Below are positions 46,433 to 54,508 of a stretch of DNA of 64,000 nucleotides, piece by piece; within the stretch, counting starts at the first letter, position 1, and every line of letters begins with the position of its first letter. The position numbers and the translations under genes were made by a program. The DNA comes from Caulobacteraceae bacterium PMMR1 (lineage in GTDB: Bacteria; Pseudomonadota; Alphaproteobacteria; Caulobacterales; Caulobacteraceae). Below the pieces are notes generated by a model. The model worked only from the letters and a program-made list of their open reading frames with translations. It ran no database searches and was not told where the DNA came from. The stretch lies in the NCBI GenBank assembly GCA_000733915.1, contig JPOM01000001.1, forward strand, positions 620,001 through 684,000. The letters run 5' to 3'.

Positions 46433-47356
46433 CTAGCCCTCCCTCAAGGCCTGCACATGCGCCAGGGCCGAGCGGCCCAGCGCCTGAAGGTCGTAGCCGC
46501 CCTCCAGCGAGGACACAACCCGCCCGCCGGCCCGCGCCCGTGCGACATCCAGGATCGCGCGCGTCGCCCACGCGAAGTCCTCGCCCTCCAGCTGCTGTTG
46601 CGCCAAGGGGTCGCGGGCGTGGGCGTCGAAGCCCGCGGACACCAGGATCAGCTCGGGCGCAAAGGCGTCCAGCTCGGGCATCAGGCGGGTCTCGAAGAGC
46701 CTGCGCCAGAGCTCGCGGGGCGCGTTCGGCGGCGCGGTCGCATTCACGACATTGCCCACGCCCGTCTCGGAGGGGTCGCCCGTGCCCGGATAGAGCGGCG
46801 CCTGGTGGATAGAGAGGAACAGCACGTCCGGATCGGACTCGAACACCGCCTGGGTGCCGTTGCCGTGGTGCACGTCGAAGTCGACCACCGCCACGCGCTG
46901 CGCGATGCCCTCCGCCTGGGCGACGCGAACCGCCGCGGCCACCGACGAGAACAGGCAAAAGCCCATGGCGCGCTCGGGCTCGGCGTGGTGCCCGGGCGGG
47001 CGCACGGCGCAAAAGCTGACCGCGTGCTCGCCCCGGCCGGTCGCGCGCACCGCCTCGATCACGGCCCCTGCGGCCCGGAGCGCCGCCGGCAGGCTGCCGG
47101 GCGACAGCGCGGTGTCGGGGTCGAGCTGGACGCGGCCCTCCCGCGGCGCGGCTTGGAGCAGAGCCTCCACGTAGCGGTCGGGGTGCACGCGTGCGAGATC
47201 CTCCCTTGCGGCCAAGGGCGCCTCGCGCCAGTCGAGGCCAGGGGCGCCGTCCCTCAGCGCGTCGACGACGGCGGTCAGGCGCGCCGGTTGCTCGGGATGG
47301 GCATGGCCGGCGTCGTGGCCCAGCATGTCGGGGTGGCTATAGACGGCCAGGCTCAT
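46433..47356 (-). CDS. Histone deacetylase family protein (acetylpolyamine-amidohydrolase-like)
   Basis: A 307-residue zinc deacetylase. RPPGHHAEPERAMGFCLF carries the catalytic His pair. DFDVHHGNGTQAVFESDPDVLFLSIHQ supplies zinc Asp and His, and VSAGFDAHARDPLAQ a further zinc Asp. Bacterial members remove acetyl or acyl groups from polyamines or small amides. The start ATG overlaps the stop of a 34-residue ORF (ATGA) that has the only strong ribosome-binding site. First large gene of the block HDAC, phosphatase, xseB, ispA, dxs. Confidence 0.94.
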   Translation of the reverse strand: MSLAVYSHPDMLGHDAGHAHPEQPARLTAVVDALRDGAPGLDWREAPLAAREDLARVHPDRYVEALLQAAPREGRVQLDPDTALSPGSLPAALRAAGAVIEAVRATGRGEHAVSFCAVRPPGHHAEPERAMGFCLFSSVAAAVRVAQAEGIAQRVAVVDFDVHHGNGTQAVFESDPDVLFLSIHQAPLYPGTGDPSETGVGNVVNATAPPNAPRELWRRLFETRLMPELDAFAPELILVSAGFDAHARDPLAQQQLEGEDFAWATRAILDVARARAGGRVVSSLEGGYDLQALGRSALAHVQALREG

Positions 47357-47457
47357 GGGCGGACCGCCGTGCGGGCCTGGAGCGGGCGAGCGCCGCTCGG
47401 GAGCCTTTCAGCCAGGGCGTTCAGCGCTGTCGCGTGCGGCCGACCACGGTTTGTCAT
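47353..47457 (-). CDS. Short leader ORF upstream of the deacetylase gene (34 residues)
   Basis: Encodes MTNRGRPHATALNALAERLP and 14 more residues. AAGGAG (47465-47470) stands 7 bases before its ATG, the best ribosome-binding site locally, and its TGA overlaps the deacetylase ATG. The peptide is basic with no membrane segment. It is the same architecture as the ogt leader. Could be a coupling ORF, a real small protein or, less likely, an attenuation leader. Confidence 0.45.
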   Translation of the reverse strand: MTNRGRPHATALNALAERLPSGARPLQARTAVRP

Positions 47458-47574
47458 GGGGCTGCTCCTTCGCCTAAATCGCGCGGGTGGCAAGGGCGAA
47501 CTGCGCGTCGGGCGCATCCGTGCCGGGGAGGGGCGTGCGTGCATGCAGGGTTGGTTCATGGCGCCTCGCCCGGC

Positions 47575-48123
47575 ATGACCCCGGCCCGCGGCCCAGAGCC
47601 CCGCATCCGCCCGGCGCGCCTGGACGAGGCCGCGCGCCTGGCCGACTTCGCCCGGGGGACGTTCCTCGACACCTTCATGGGCGAGTTCGCCATGGGCTAT
47701 CCGGAGGAGGACCTGAACCCCTGGCTGGCGGAGAGCTTTGCGGAGCAGGCCTTCGCGGCGATCATCGCCGATCCCCGAACGGGGGTCTGGGTGGCGGAGC
47801 ACGACGGCGCCTACCTCGGATACTGCACGGCGGGCGACAACACCTTGCCCCTGCTGGGCGCAAGCGCGGCGGACGGCGAGCTGAAGCGCCTCTACCTCGC
47901 CCGCAGCGCCTTCGGCTCGGGCCTGGCGGGCCGGCTCATGGCGACGGCGCTGGCCTTCCTCGATCCTGAGCGGCGGCGCACCGTCCTGATCGGGGTCTGG
48001 TCAGGCAACCTGCGCGCCCAGCGGTTCTACGCCCGGTACGGCTTCGTCAAGGCGGGCGAGTACGCGTTCCCCGTCGGTCGGGTGCGCGACCGCGAGTTCA
48101 TCCTGAGGCGCGGCCCGGCCTGA
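47575..48123 (+). CDS. GNAT family N-acetyltransferase
   Basis: A 182-residue acetyltransferase starting [20 protein letters not shown]. The acetyl-CoA region is [27 protein letters not shown] (a diverged Q/RxxGxG), followed by [26 protein letters not shown], typical of the GNAT beta5-alpha4 elements. It shares no operon with a substrate-defining gene: the next gene starts 80 bases later. Substrate unknown. Confidence 0.85.
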   Translation: MTPARGPEPRIRPARLDEAARLADFARGTFLDTFMGEFAMGYPEEDLNPWLAESFAEQAFAAIIADPRTGVWVAEHDGAYLGYCTAGDNTLPLLGASAADGELKRLYLARSAFGSGLAGRLMATALAFLDPERRRTVLIGVWSGNLRAQRFYARYGFVKAGEYAFPVGRVRDREFILRRGPA

Positions 48124-48203
48124 ACGCCCATCCGTCTTGCGTGGCCGCTCGGGCTCGGCCACATCGCGCGCGACCGCGACGCCCTCACCCCCCTGGAGCC
48201 GCC

Positions 48204-48791
48204 ATGGCCGACGCCCTCGACGCCGCCGCCCTCGACCAGCTTTTCCTGCAGGCGCGGACCCGCAACGCCTGGCGGAGCGAGACCCTGCCCGAGGCGACCT
48301 GGCGGCGGCTCTACGATGTGCTGAAGTTCGGCCCGACGTCCGCCAACTGCTCGCCGGCGCGCTTTGTGTTCCTGACCACTGAGGCGGGCAAGAAGCGGAT
48401 CGAGCCCTACCTGTCGGAGGGCAACCGGGCCAAGACCATGGGCGCGCCCTGCATCGTCGTGATCGGCTACGACCTCGACTTCGCGAGCCGACTGCCCAAG
48501 CTCTTCCCGCATAATCCGGACGCGCCGAACTGGTTCAAGGACCCCAAGACGGCGGAGGTCACCGCCTTCCGCAACGGCTCGCTGCAGGGCGCCTATCTGA
48601 TCCTGGCGGCGCGGGCGCTGGGCCTGGACGCTGGGCCGATGTCGGGCTTCGACAACGCTGGCGTGGACCGGGAGTTCTTCGCCGGCACGAACGTCCGCTC
48701 CAACTTCATCTGCGCCCTGGGGCACGGCTCCGACACGCCCTTCCCCCGCTCGCCGAGGCTCGATTTCGACGAGGCCTGTCAGATTCTCTGA
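48204..48791 (+). CDS. Nitroreductase family protein (RutE/malonic semialdehyde reductase-like)
   Basis: A 195-residue FMN-dependent oxidoreductase. The segments [38 protein letters not shown] and [33 protein letters not shown] match the RutE subgroup of about 196 residues. RutE reduces malonic semialdehyde in uracil degradation, but no other rut genes are here, so another activity is quite possible. ATG 48204 starts [10 protein letters not shown]. Ends 6 bases before tsaB, probably cotranscribed. Confidence 0.87.
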   Translation: MADALDAAALDQLFLQARTRNAWRSETLPEATWRRLYDVLKFGPTSANCSPARFVFLTTEAGKKRIEPYLSEGNRAKTMGAPCIVVIGYDLDFASRLPKLFPHNPDAPNWFKDPKTAEVTAFRNGSLQGAYLILAARALGLDAGPMSGFDNAGVDREFFAGTNVRSNFICALGHGSDTPFPRSPRLDFDEACQIL

Positions 48792-48797
48792 GGCGTG

Positions 48798-49457
48798 ATG
48801 CGGACGCTGGCCGTCGATACGGCGCTCGAGGCCTGCCAGGCGGCGTTGGTCGCCGAGGGCGAGGTGCTGGCCTGCGCGAGCGAGCCGCTGGCGCGGGGAC
48901 ATGCGGAGCGCCTGCCGGTCATGGTCGCCGAGGTCATGGACGGGATCGCCTTCGACAGCCTGGACCGCATCGCGGTGACGCTTGGGCCGGGATCCTTCAC
49001 AGGGCTGCGGGTGGGCCTGGCCTTTGCGAAGGGCCTGGGTCTCGCCCTCGAGCGGCCGGTGATCGGCCTCGGCACGCTGGAGGTCCTGGCGGCGAGCGCG
49101 GGCGGCGGCGCGGCGCTGGCGGTCGCGGCCATCGAGGCCCGGGCGGGGCAGGTCTACATCCAGGCGTTCACGGAAGGCGGCGCGCCCCTGATGGCGCCGG
49201 ACCTGCTCGACCCGGAGGTGGCCGCCGCGCGTCTGGTCGAGCTCTGGTCGGGCGGCGAGGCCGTGGTGGTCGGCCCAGGGGCGGAGCGGCTCGCCGCCGT
49301 GCTCCCGGGCGTGGCGATCGACCCCCGGCCCGCCCCCGACGTCGCGGCCCTGGCCAGGCTGGCGGCGCTGAGGCCGGCGCCCTCCGCGCCTCCGCGGCCG
49401 ATGTACCTGCGCGCGCCGGACGCCCGCACCATCGCCGAACGCCAGACGAGGGTCTGA
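48798..49457 (+). CDS. tsaB: tRNA threonylcarbamoyladenosine biosynthesis protein TsaB
   Basis: A 219-residue partner of TsaD in t6A tRNA modification. The ASKHA-fold N-terminus is MRTLAVDTALEACQAALV; the hallmark VTLGPGSFTGLRVGLAFAKGLGLAL follows, then EARAGQVYIQAF. An ATG-ATG start (48795/48798) is ambiguous. It ends one base before rimI, as in other alphaproteobacteria. Confidence 0.94.
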   Translation: MRTLAVDTALEACQAALVAEGEVLACASEPLARGHAERLPVMVAEVMDGIAFDSLDRIAVTLGPGSFTGLRVGLAFAKGLGLALERPVIGLGTLEVLAASAGGGAALAVAAIEARAGQVYIQAFTEGGAPLMAPDLLDPEVAAARLVELWSGGEAVVVGPGAERLAAVLPGVAIDPRPAPDVAALARLAALRPAPSAPPRPMYLRAPDARTIAERQTRV

Positions 49458-49458
49458 G

Positions 49459-49913
49459 ATGAAGCGCCCTTTAGAGGTCGACGCCTCCGCCGCCGGCGCG
49501 CTGGCGGACATCCACGCCGAGGCCTTCTGCAAACCCTGGCCGGCGCAGGAGATCGCGAGTCTCATGACCGGTCCGCAGGCGCTGGGCCTGGCGGACGCCG
49601 ACCCGCCCCGCGACGCCTTCCTGCTCGCGCGCGTGATGGCGGGCGAGGCGGAGATCCTGACCCTCGCGGTACGGCCCTCGGCCCGCCGGAGGGGCTCGGG
49701 CGGGCGCTGGTCGAGGCGGCGGTCGAGCGCCTCAGCGGCGTGAACGTCGAGGCCCTTTGGCTCGAGGTGGCGGAGGACAACGACCCGGCGCGCGCGCTCT
49801 ACAAGGGCTGCGGCTTCCAGTCCGTGGGTCGCCGCGCCGGCTACTACTTGCGAGGGGACGGCACGCGGCGCGACGCCGTCGTCATGCGCCGGCTGCTGAA
49901 CCCGCCCGCTTAA
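49459..49913 (+). pseudogene. rimI: Ribosomal protein alanine acetyltransferase RimI, frameshifted
   Basis: The first 77 codons read as a GNAT N-terminus (ADIHAEAFCKPWPAQEIASL, LLARVMAGEAEILTLAVRPSARRR) and then run out of frame. One extra G in the G4 run at 49691-49694 restores RRRGLGRALVEAAVERLSGV, WLEVAEDNDPARALYKGCGF and a TAA stop at 49911-49913. That gives a normal 151-residue RimI, which acetylates the N-terminus of ribosomal protein S18. Uncorrected, the frame ends at 49743 (94 residues) and lacks the acetyl-CoA-binding half. The frame-restored product is otherwise undamaged, so a sequencing or assembly indel is likely. Confidence 0.85.
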
Positions 49914-49961
49914 CAGGCGCGCCCTGGCCGCCTATGTTGGCCTGGCCGCGGGAGGTCGCCC

Positions 49962-50369
49962 TTGCATCGTCTCGAACAGCTCTGCGCCGAAAAGGGCCTG
50001 CGCATGACCGACCAGCGCCGGGTCATCGCGAGGGTCCTGTCCGAGGCCGCCGACCACCCGGACGTGGAGGAGCTCTACCGCCGCGCCTCGGCGGTCGACC
50101 CGCACATTTCCATCGCGACGGTCTATCGCACGGTGCGCTTGTTCGAGGAGGCGGGGATCATCGCCCGCCACGACTTCCGCGACGGCCGCTCCCGTTATGA
50201 GGAGGCGGGCGAGACGCACCACGACCACTTGATCGACATGAAGACCGGCCAGGTGGTCGAGTTCGTCGACGAGGAGATCGAGCGGCTGCAAAAGGCCATA
50301 GCCGCGCGGCTGGGCTATCGCCTGGTCGACCACCGGCTCGAGCTCTACGGCGTGCCGGCGGACGACTAG
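49962..50369 (+). CDS. fur: Ferric uptake regulator Fur
   Basis: A 135-residue iron-responsive repressor. The winged-helix part has GLRMTDQRRVIARVL and SIATVYRTVRLFEEAGII; the metal region has ETHHDHLIDMKTGQVVEF. The CxxC zinc pair seen in E. coli Fur (after HHDHL) is replaced by Asp-Met-Lys-Thr, as in many alphaproteobacterial Fur/Mur proteins. The start is TTG at 49962, decided by GGAGG 7 bases upstream; no ATG fits. It completes the tsaB-rimI-fur block. Confidence 0.94.
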   Translation: MHRLEQLCAEKGLRMTDQRRVIARVLSEAADHPDVEELYRRASAVDPHISIATVYRTVRLFEEAGIIARHDFRDGRSRYEEAGETHHDHLIDMKTGQVVEFVDEEIERLQKAIAARLGYRLVDHRLELYGVPADD

Positions 50370-50408
50370 GATCGCAGGGGCGGGAGAGCGCTGGCCTGGC
50401 CGGGCGGC

Positions 50409-50585
50409 TCAGCGCCCAGCCGCGTCGCCACCCTCAGGGCTCCGGAAGGCCTCTTCGACCTCCTCCTGCCCGATCCGGTTCTCCGGATGGCCGGGCTGGT
50501 TCAGGTTCTGCTCCTCGGTCCCGTCGCCCATCATTCCGGGATGCGGGTCCGGGGTGCGGTTCTCTTGCGGGGTCTGATCGGCCAT
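50409..50585 (-). CDS. Small hydrophilic protein (58 residues), unrecognised
   Basis: ATG at 50585 with GGGAGA upstream. The product begins MADQTPQENRTPDPHPGMM and continues as a highly polar Gly/Pro/Glu/Asn-rich chain (EEQNLNQPGHPENRIGQEEVEEAF). No hydrophobic core, so it is probably disordered; the composition resembles stress-related hydrophilic small proteins. Convergent with fur. The good ribosome-binding site is the main support. Confidence 0.5.
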   Translation of the reverse strand: MADQTPQENRTPDPHPGMMGDGTEEQNLNQPGHPENRIGQEEVEEAFRSPEGGDAAGR

Positions 50586-50697
50586 GGCGCGTCTCCCTTG
50601 GGGGCTCCGCGTGCAACCCGTCCGCAGCCGCGCCTGTTCCTCGGCGGGTCCTCTCGCCGAGCCCGGCGCTTCGCTCGGGTTCGGGCGCTCCGCGCCG

Positions 50698-51069
50698 TCA
50701 CGCCCCCTCGGCGGCGGAGACCTCTACGGCGACCTCCTCGGAGTAGAGATCGCCGCGCCGGTTGGCCTCGATGGCCTGACCCTCCTGGTTCAGGATGCGG
50801 AACACGCGGTTGAGGTACGCCTGGGTCCACAGCCCGCGCTCGGCCGCGGCCTCCGCGTCCGGCTGGAAGCGGTCGAACTCCGCCCGGTCCAGCAGGCCCT
50901 TGTCGGCGAGCAGCCGCTCCAGCGTGTCCAGCCGCGCCCGCGTGACGCTGAGCTCCTGCACGAGCGCCAGAACGATGTTCAGGACGCGCTCGACCTGCGG
51001 GTCCAGGAAATAGGGTCGCTTGCCCGCGGGCTTGTCGGCGGAATGGGCCAGGGCGTGGGCGAGGCTCAC
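50698..51069 (-). CDS. Conserved hypothetical protein, partner of the adjacent methyltransferase
   Basis: A 123-residue soluble protein. Residues about 20-60 (FLDPQVERVLNIVLALVQELSVTRARLDTLERLLADKG) are likely a coiled coil. The C-terminal part, TQAYLNRVFRILNQEGQAIEANRRGDLYSEE, is mixed helical. Its ATG overlaps the methyltransferase stop by four bases, so the two are made together. No family recognised; a subunit or accessory of the methyltransferase is the simplest reading. Confidence 0.7.
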   Translation of the reverse strand: MSLAHALAHSADKPAGKRPYFLDPQVERVLNIVLALVQELSVTRARLDTLERLLADKGLLDRAEFDRFQPDAEAAAERGLWTQAYLNRVFRILNQEGQAIEANRRGDLYSEEVAVEVSAAEGA

Positions 51070-52295
51070 TTGCGCGCTCCGATCACGTGCCAGGCCGCCT
51101 TGCGTCCGTAGTCCTCGCCCGCGTCGTCCGCCGCGTCGGGGAAGACCTCGCGGTCGACGACCGCCGTCACCCCGCCTCGGATCAGCCGCGCCTTCGCAAA
51201 GCCCGCCTCGACCATGCAGGCCTCAAGGTCGATCTCGTGCAGCGTGCTCCAGAAGGGCTCGTTGTTGTAGAAAGCGTCCCAGTCGCGCATCGCCTGCTCG
51301 AACAGCGGCATGCCCTCCGCATACTGCGGCTGCTCGACGTGCAGGACGATGCCGCCGGGCTTCAGGACCCGGAAGCTCTCCGCAAAGACGCCCCGCAGGG
51401 AGGCGGAGGAGAGCTCGTGCAGGAACATGGTCGTCTGCACCCAATCCACGCTCTCGTCGGCGAAGGCGGCGAGGTTTGACCCGTCGCCCTGGACGAAGCG
51501 GACATTCTGAACCCCCAGGGATCGGGCCCGGGCCGCGCCGTAGCGCAGCATGGGAGCGCCCACGTCGAGGGCGACGACCTCCGCCTCCGGAAAGGCTTGG
51601 GCGATCGGGATCACGTTGTGGCCCAGGGTGGCGCCGATATCGAGAATACGCCTGGGCTGGAACTCCGGCAGGTTGCGTCGGACCCAGTTCACCACGGCGT
51701 GTCCGCCGCCGTCCGAGAAGCGGCCCAGCATGCCGCCCGTCGTGGCGAAGATGGCGTGGTCGTAGCTTGCCGCATTGGACACGTCGCCGGGAAACAGCTC
51801 GCCGTGATAGCTGCCGGGCATGCAGTGATGGTCGACCGCGGAGACGTAGCGGGGCACAGCCAGCTCGGGATCGAGCTGAAGCTGCTCGCCTGAGCCGATC
51901 AGGGCGTCGGCCCGGGCCTTCAGCTGCTCGGCCTGGCGAAGCGCGGTGAAGCGCCCCGCCTCCTGTCGCTGCTCCATGGTGGCGCGGCGCATCGCCGACC
52001 AGGTCTGGAATGTGGGATCGTTCAGGAGCGCCGTGCGCACCTCGTGGCGGCTCTCCGGCGGCCGGCCGTTGGAGCGGATGAAGTCCGCCTCGCCCCGCGC
52101 CTCCCACGCCTGCTTGACGAACGGCATGACGCGCGTCGCAAGGTGCCGGTTCATGTGCGCCAGGAAGTTCAGGCGCTCGACCTCGTCGTGGTCGGTCTCG
52201 GGGAAGACGCCGTGGCGGCCCACCTGGCGATAATCCGGCGGCCCGTCGTAGGCCTGGGCCGGTCCGGAGTTCTTCAGCTCGCCCGATCCGTCCAT
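51066..52295 (-). CDS. Class I SAM-dependent methyltransferase with long N-terminal extension
   Basis: A 409-residue protein. The C-terminal half is a Methyltransf_11-type Rossmann domain: motif I RRILDIGATLGHNVIPIAQ (Asp219), then EVVALDVGAPMLRYGAARA, FVQGDGSNLAAF, VDWVQTTMFLHEL and VLKPGGIVLHVEQP. The first 200 residues are a separate, charged region without known motif, ending in VSAVDHHCMPGSYHGELFPGDV, which could form the substrate lid. It is translationally coupled to the 123-residue gene and divergent from the catabolic operon at 52441. Substrate unknown. Confidence 0.88.
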   Translation of the reverse strand: MDGSGELKNSGPAQAYDGPPDYRQVGRHGVFPETDHDEVERLNFLAHMNRHLATRVMPFVKQAWEARGEADFIRSNGRPPESRHEVRTALLNDPTFQTWSAMRRATMEQRQEAGRFTALRQAEQLKARADALIGSGEQLQLDPELAVPRYVSAVDHHCMPGSYHGELFPGDVSNAASYDHAIFATTGGMLGRFSDGGGHAVVNWVRRNLPEFQPRRILDIGATLGHNVIPIAQAFPEAEVVALDVGAPMLRYGAARARSLGVQNVRFVQGDGSNLAAFADESVDWVQTTMFLHELSSASLRGVFAESFRVLKPGGIVLHVEQPQYAEGMPLFEQAMRDWDAFYNNEPFWSTLHEIDLEACMVEAGFAKARLIRGGVTAVVDREVFPDAADDAGEDYGRKAAWHVIGARK

Positions 52296-52348
52296 GTCCG
52301 CCTCCGCGCGATCGCGCCCGCCTCGCTTAAGATGGGGCTTCCCGCTGT

Positions 52349-52372
52349 AAATGGTATATGTCTATATCATTT
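52349..52372. promoter_or_regulatory. AT-rich inverted repeat, candidate operator between divergent units
   Basis: AAATGGTATA, four bases, TATATCATTT: ten-base arms matching at nine of ten positions, in a region otherwise over 65 percent GC. It lies 54 bases from the methyltransferase start and 69 bases from the HapK-like start. Size and symmetry suit a TetR- or MarR-type repressor. No regulator gene is adjacent in the window. Confidence 0.55.
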
Positions 52373-52440
52373 CAACATGCCGCCTGCCCCGCTGCAAGGC
52401 TGACGGCCGCGGTCACCTGAAGCCTTGGGGGCGTCCCGTC

Positions 52441-52785
52441 GTGAGCAAGATCATCGCCTTCTTCAACCTGAAGCCCGGGGTCAAGGTGGCCGACTACGAG
52501 GCGTGGGCCCGTTCCGTGGACCTGCCCACGGTTAACGGCCTGCCCTCGATCCGCAAGTTCGAGGTCTTCAAGACCACCGGCCTGCTCGGCTCCGACGCTA
52601 AGCCGCCCTACCGCTATGTCGAGATCATCGACGTGCGCGACATGGGCCAGTTCGGCGAGGACGTCGCCACGCCGGTCATGCAGAAGATCGCGAGCGAGTT
52701 CCAGGGCATGGCCGAGGTCACCTTCATGACGCTGAAGAAGATCGGCTGGAAGCGGGCCAAGGACGCGGCGGCGGACGCGGCCTGA
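52441..52785 (+). CDS. REDY-like/HapK family protein
   Basis: A 114-residue protein starting (GTG) SKIIAFFNLKPGVKVADYEAWARSVDLPTVNGLPSIRKFEV. The YRYVEIIDVRDMGQFGEDVATPVM part completes a dimeric alpha-beta-barrel-like fold. The pattern is what I recall for RedY/HapK-type proteins, named from prodiginine clusters but mostly found in catabolic loci; RedY itself is a metal-independent condensing or cyclising enzyme. No prodiginine genes are here. First gene of the plus-strand operon; its stop overlaps the next start (TGATG). Activity unknown. Confidence 0.72.
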   Translation: MSKIIAFFNLKPGVKVADYEAWARSVDLPTVNGLPSIRKFEVFKTTGLLGSDAKPPYRYVEIIDVRDMGQFGEDVATPVMQKIASEFQGMAEVTFMTLKKIGWKRAKDAAADAA

Positions 52786-53621
52786 TGGGACGCTTCTCGG
52801 GCAAAACGGCGGTCGTCACGGGCTCGGGCCGGCGTAAGGGCCTGGGCGAGGCCATCGCCCGCCGCCTGGCGCAGGAGGGCGCGGCGGTTGTGATCTCCGA
52901 CCTCGGCGCCCCGCGCGACGCCGCCACCCCAGGCGGCATGATCGGCGCGAGCGAGGAGATGGAGGCGATCGCAGCGGACCTGCGGGCCGAGGGCGGGGCG
53001 GCCTCGACCTTCGTGTGCGACGTGCGCGACTACGACCAGGTGCGCGCCCTGGCCCGTCACGCGGTCGAGCGCCACGGCGGGCTCGACATCTGGGTCAACA
53101 ACGCCGGCATCGGCTACATCATGAAGCCGCTGCTCGAGGTCCAGCCGCAGGACTGGACCGCCGTCATCGACGTGAACCTCACCGGCGCCTTCTTCGGTCT
53201 GCGCGTCGCCGCCGAAATCATGGTCGCGCAAGGGCGCGGCGGGCGGATCATCAACATCGCGTCCCAGGCGGCGAAGTCCGGCTTCCCCCACGCCCAGGCC
53301 TACACCTCCTCCAAGCACGGCCTGGTGGGACTGGTGCGCTCCGCCGCGATCGAGCTCGGCCCGTACGGGATCACCGTGAACAACGTCTGCCCCAACCACG
53401 TCACCACGGGGCTGGGCGCCTGGCAGAACGAATATTTCTCCAAGGTCGTCGGCGCGGCCTCGGTGGACGATTACCTGAAGCAGATGGCCGCCCGCATCCC
53501 GATGCGTCGCCCGGGCCTTCCCGAAGACACCGCCCACGCGGTCGCCTTCCTCTGCTCGGACGAGGCGGTCTACATCACCGCGGAAAGCCTGAACGTCTCT
53601 GGCGGCGAGGAGCCGCACTGA
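52785..53621 (+). CDS. Short-chain dehydrogenase/reductase
   Basis: A 278-residue SDR. The cofactor motif is VVTGSGRRKGLGEAIARRLA (TGxGxxxGxG-like with an Arg-Arg that would favour NADP), the NNAG motif is IWVNNAGIGYIM, and the catalytic Ser and Tyr-x-x-x-Lys are in NIASQAAKSG and QAYTSSKHG. Likely oxidises a 3-hydroxyacyl intermediate or reduces a ketone in the pathway. Coupled on both sides by TGATG overlaps. Confidence 0.92.
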   Translation: MGRFSGKTAVVTGSGRRKGLGEAIARRLAQEGAAVVISDLGAPRDAATPGGMIGASEEMEAIAADLRAEGGAASTFVCDVRDYDQVRALARHAVERHGGLDIWVNNAGIGYIMKPLLEVQPQDWTAVIDVNLTGAFFGLRVAAEIMVAQGRGGRIINIASQAAKSGFPHAQAYTSSKHGLVGLVRSAAIELGPYGITVNNVCPNHVTTGLGAWQNEYFSKVVGAASVDDYLKQMAARIPMRRPGLPEDTAHAVAFLCSDEAVYITAESLNVSGGEEPH

Positions 53622-54508
53622 TGCCCGCGCCAGAAGGCTTCCGCTGGCCGGACGGGTCGCGCTTTGCGCTCTCGCTGGTGGTCAACGTCGAGGAGGGCGC
53701 GGAGCAGAACATCCGGGACGGCGACAAGGGGCCCGAGCCCGTCGATGAGCTCTCCGTCGCGCCTCAGCGCCCGATGCGCGTGCACGGCAACGAAAGCAAC
53801 TACCAGTATGGCCTCAAGGCGGGCGCGCCGCGCATCCTGCGCCTGCTGGACGCCTACGGCGTCCGCGCGACCTGGACGGCGGCGGCGCTGGCGCTGGAGC
53901 GCGCGCCCGACCTCGCACGCGCGATCACGGCGCGGGGCGACGAGGTCTGCTGTCACGGCTATCGCTGGGCGCACCAGTTCTGGATGAACGAGGCGCAGGA
54001 GCGCGACTTCATCCGCCGGGGCTGGCAGTCCATCGCGCGCATCACCGGCCAGCGGCCGGTCGGCTGGCTCTCCCGCTACCTGCACACCGAGGTCACCCGG
54101 CGGCTGCTGGTCGAGGAGGGCTTCCGCTACCACATGGACGACTACTCCGACGACTTCCCGTTCTGGGATTTCGTGGAGACGGCCGACGGCCAGCGCCGGG
54201 CGATGGTGATCCTGCCCTATGCGCTGGACTCCAACGACATGAAGTTCTGGCTTGCGCCGGCGCTGACCCCGCGGGACTGGACGCAGTACGCCATCGACAC
54301 CTTCGAGCAGCTGCGCGCCGAGGCCGAGGCCGGGCAGGCCTGCTACATGAGCCTGGGCCTTCATCTGCGCATCATCGGGCGCCCGGGGCGGATCGGGGCG
54401 CTGCGGGCCTTCCTGGACCATGTGCGGCCGAGCTCGGGCGTATGGATCGCCACCCGCGCCGAGATCGCCGACGCCTTCGCCACGGCCGTGCCGCCCCCCG
54501 CCGCATGA
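53621..54508 (+). CDS. Polysaccharide deacetylase family protein, PuuE (cofactor-independent allantoinase)-like
   Basis: A 295-residue NodB-type hydrolase. The features GDEVCCHGYRWAHQF, ERDFIRRGWQSIARITGQRPVGWLSRYLHT and MVILPYALDSNDMKF strongly resemble PuuE, the Pseudomonas enzyme that opens the hydantoin ring of allantoin, rather than true chitin deacetylases. In this operon it may cleave a cyclic amide or other C-N bond of the substrate. No purine catabolic genes are nearby. Translationally coupled to SDR and GST. Confidence 0.88.
   Translation: MPAPEGFRWPDGSRFALSLVVNVEEGAEQNIRDGDKGPEPVDELSVAPQRPMRVHGNESNYQYGLKAGAPRILRLLDAYGVRATWTAAALALERAPDLARAITARGDEVCCHGYRWAHQFWMNEAQERDFIRRGWQSIARITGQRPVGWLSRYLHTEVTRRLLVEEGFRYHMDDYSDDFPFWDFVETADGQRRAMVILPYALDSNDMKFWLAPALTPRDWTQYAIDTFEQLRAEAEAGQACYMSLGLHLRIIGRPGRIGALRAFLDHVRPSSGVWIATRAEIADAFATAVPPPAA

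Noticed and set aside
52441-52785. Prodiginine-type biosynthetic cluster suggested by the HapK/RedY-like gene
   Set aside because: None of the prodiginine synthesis genes occur nearby; the neighbours are CoA-thioester catabolic enzymes.
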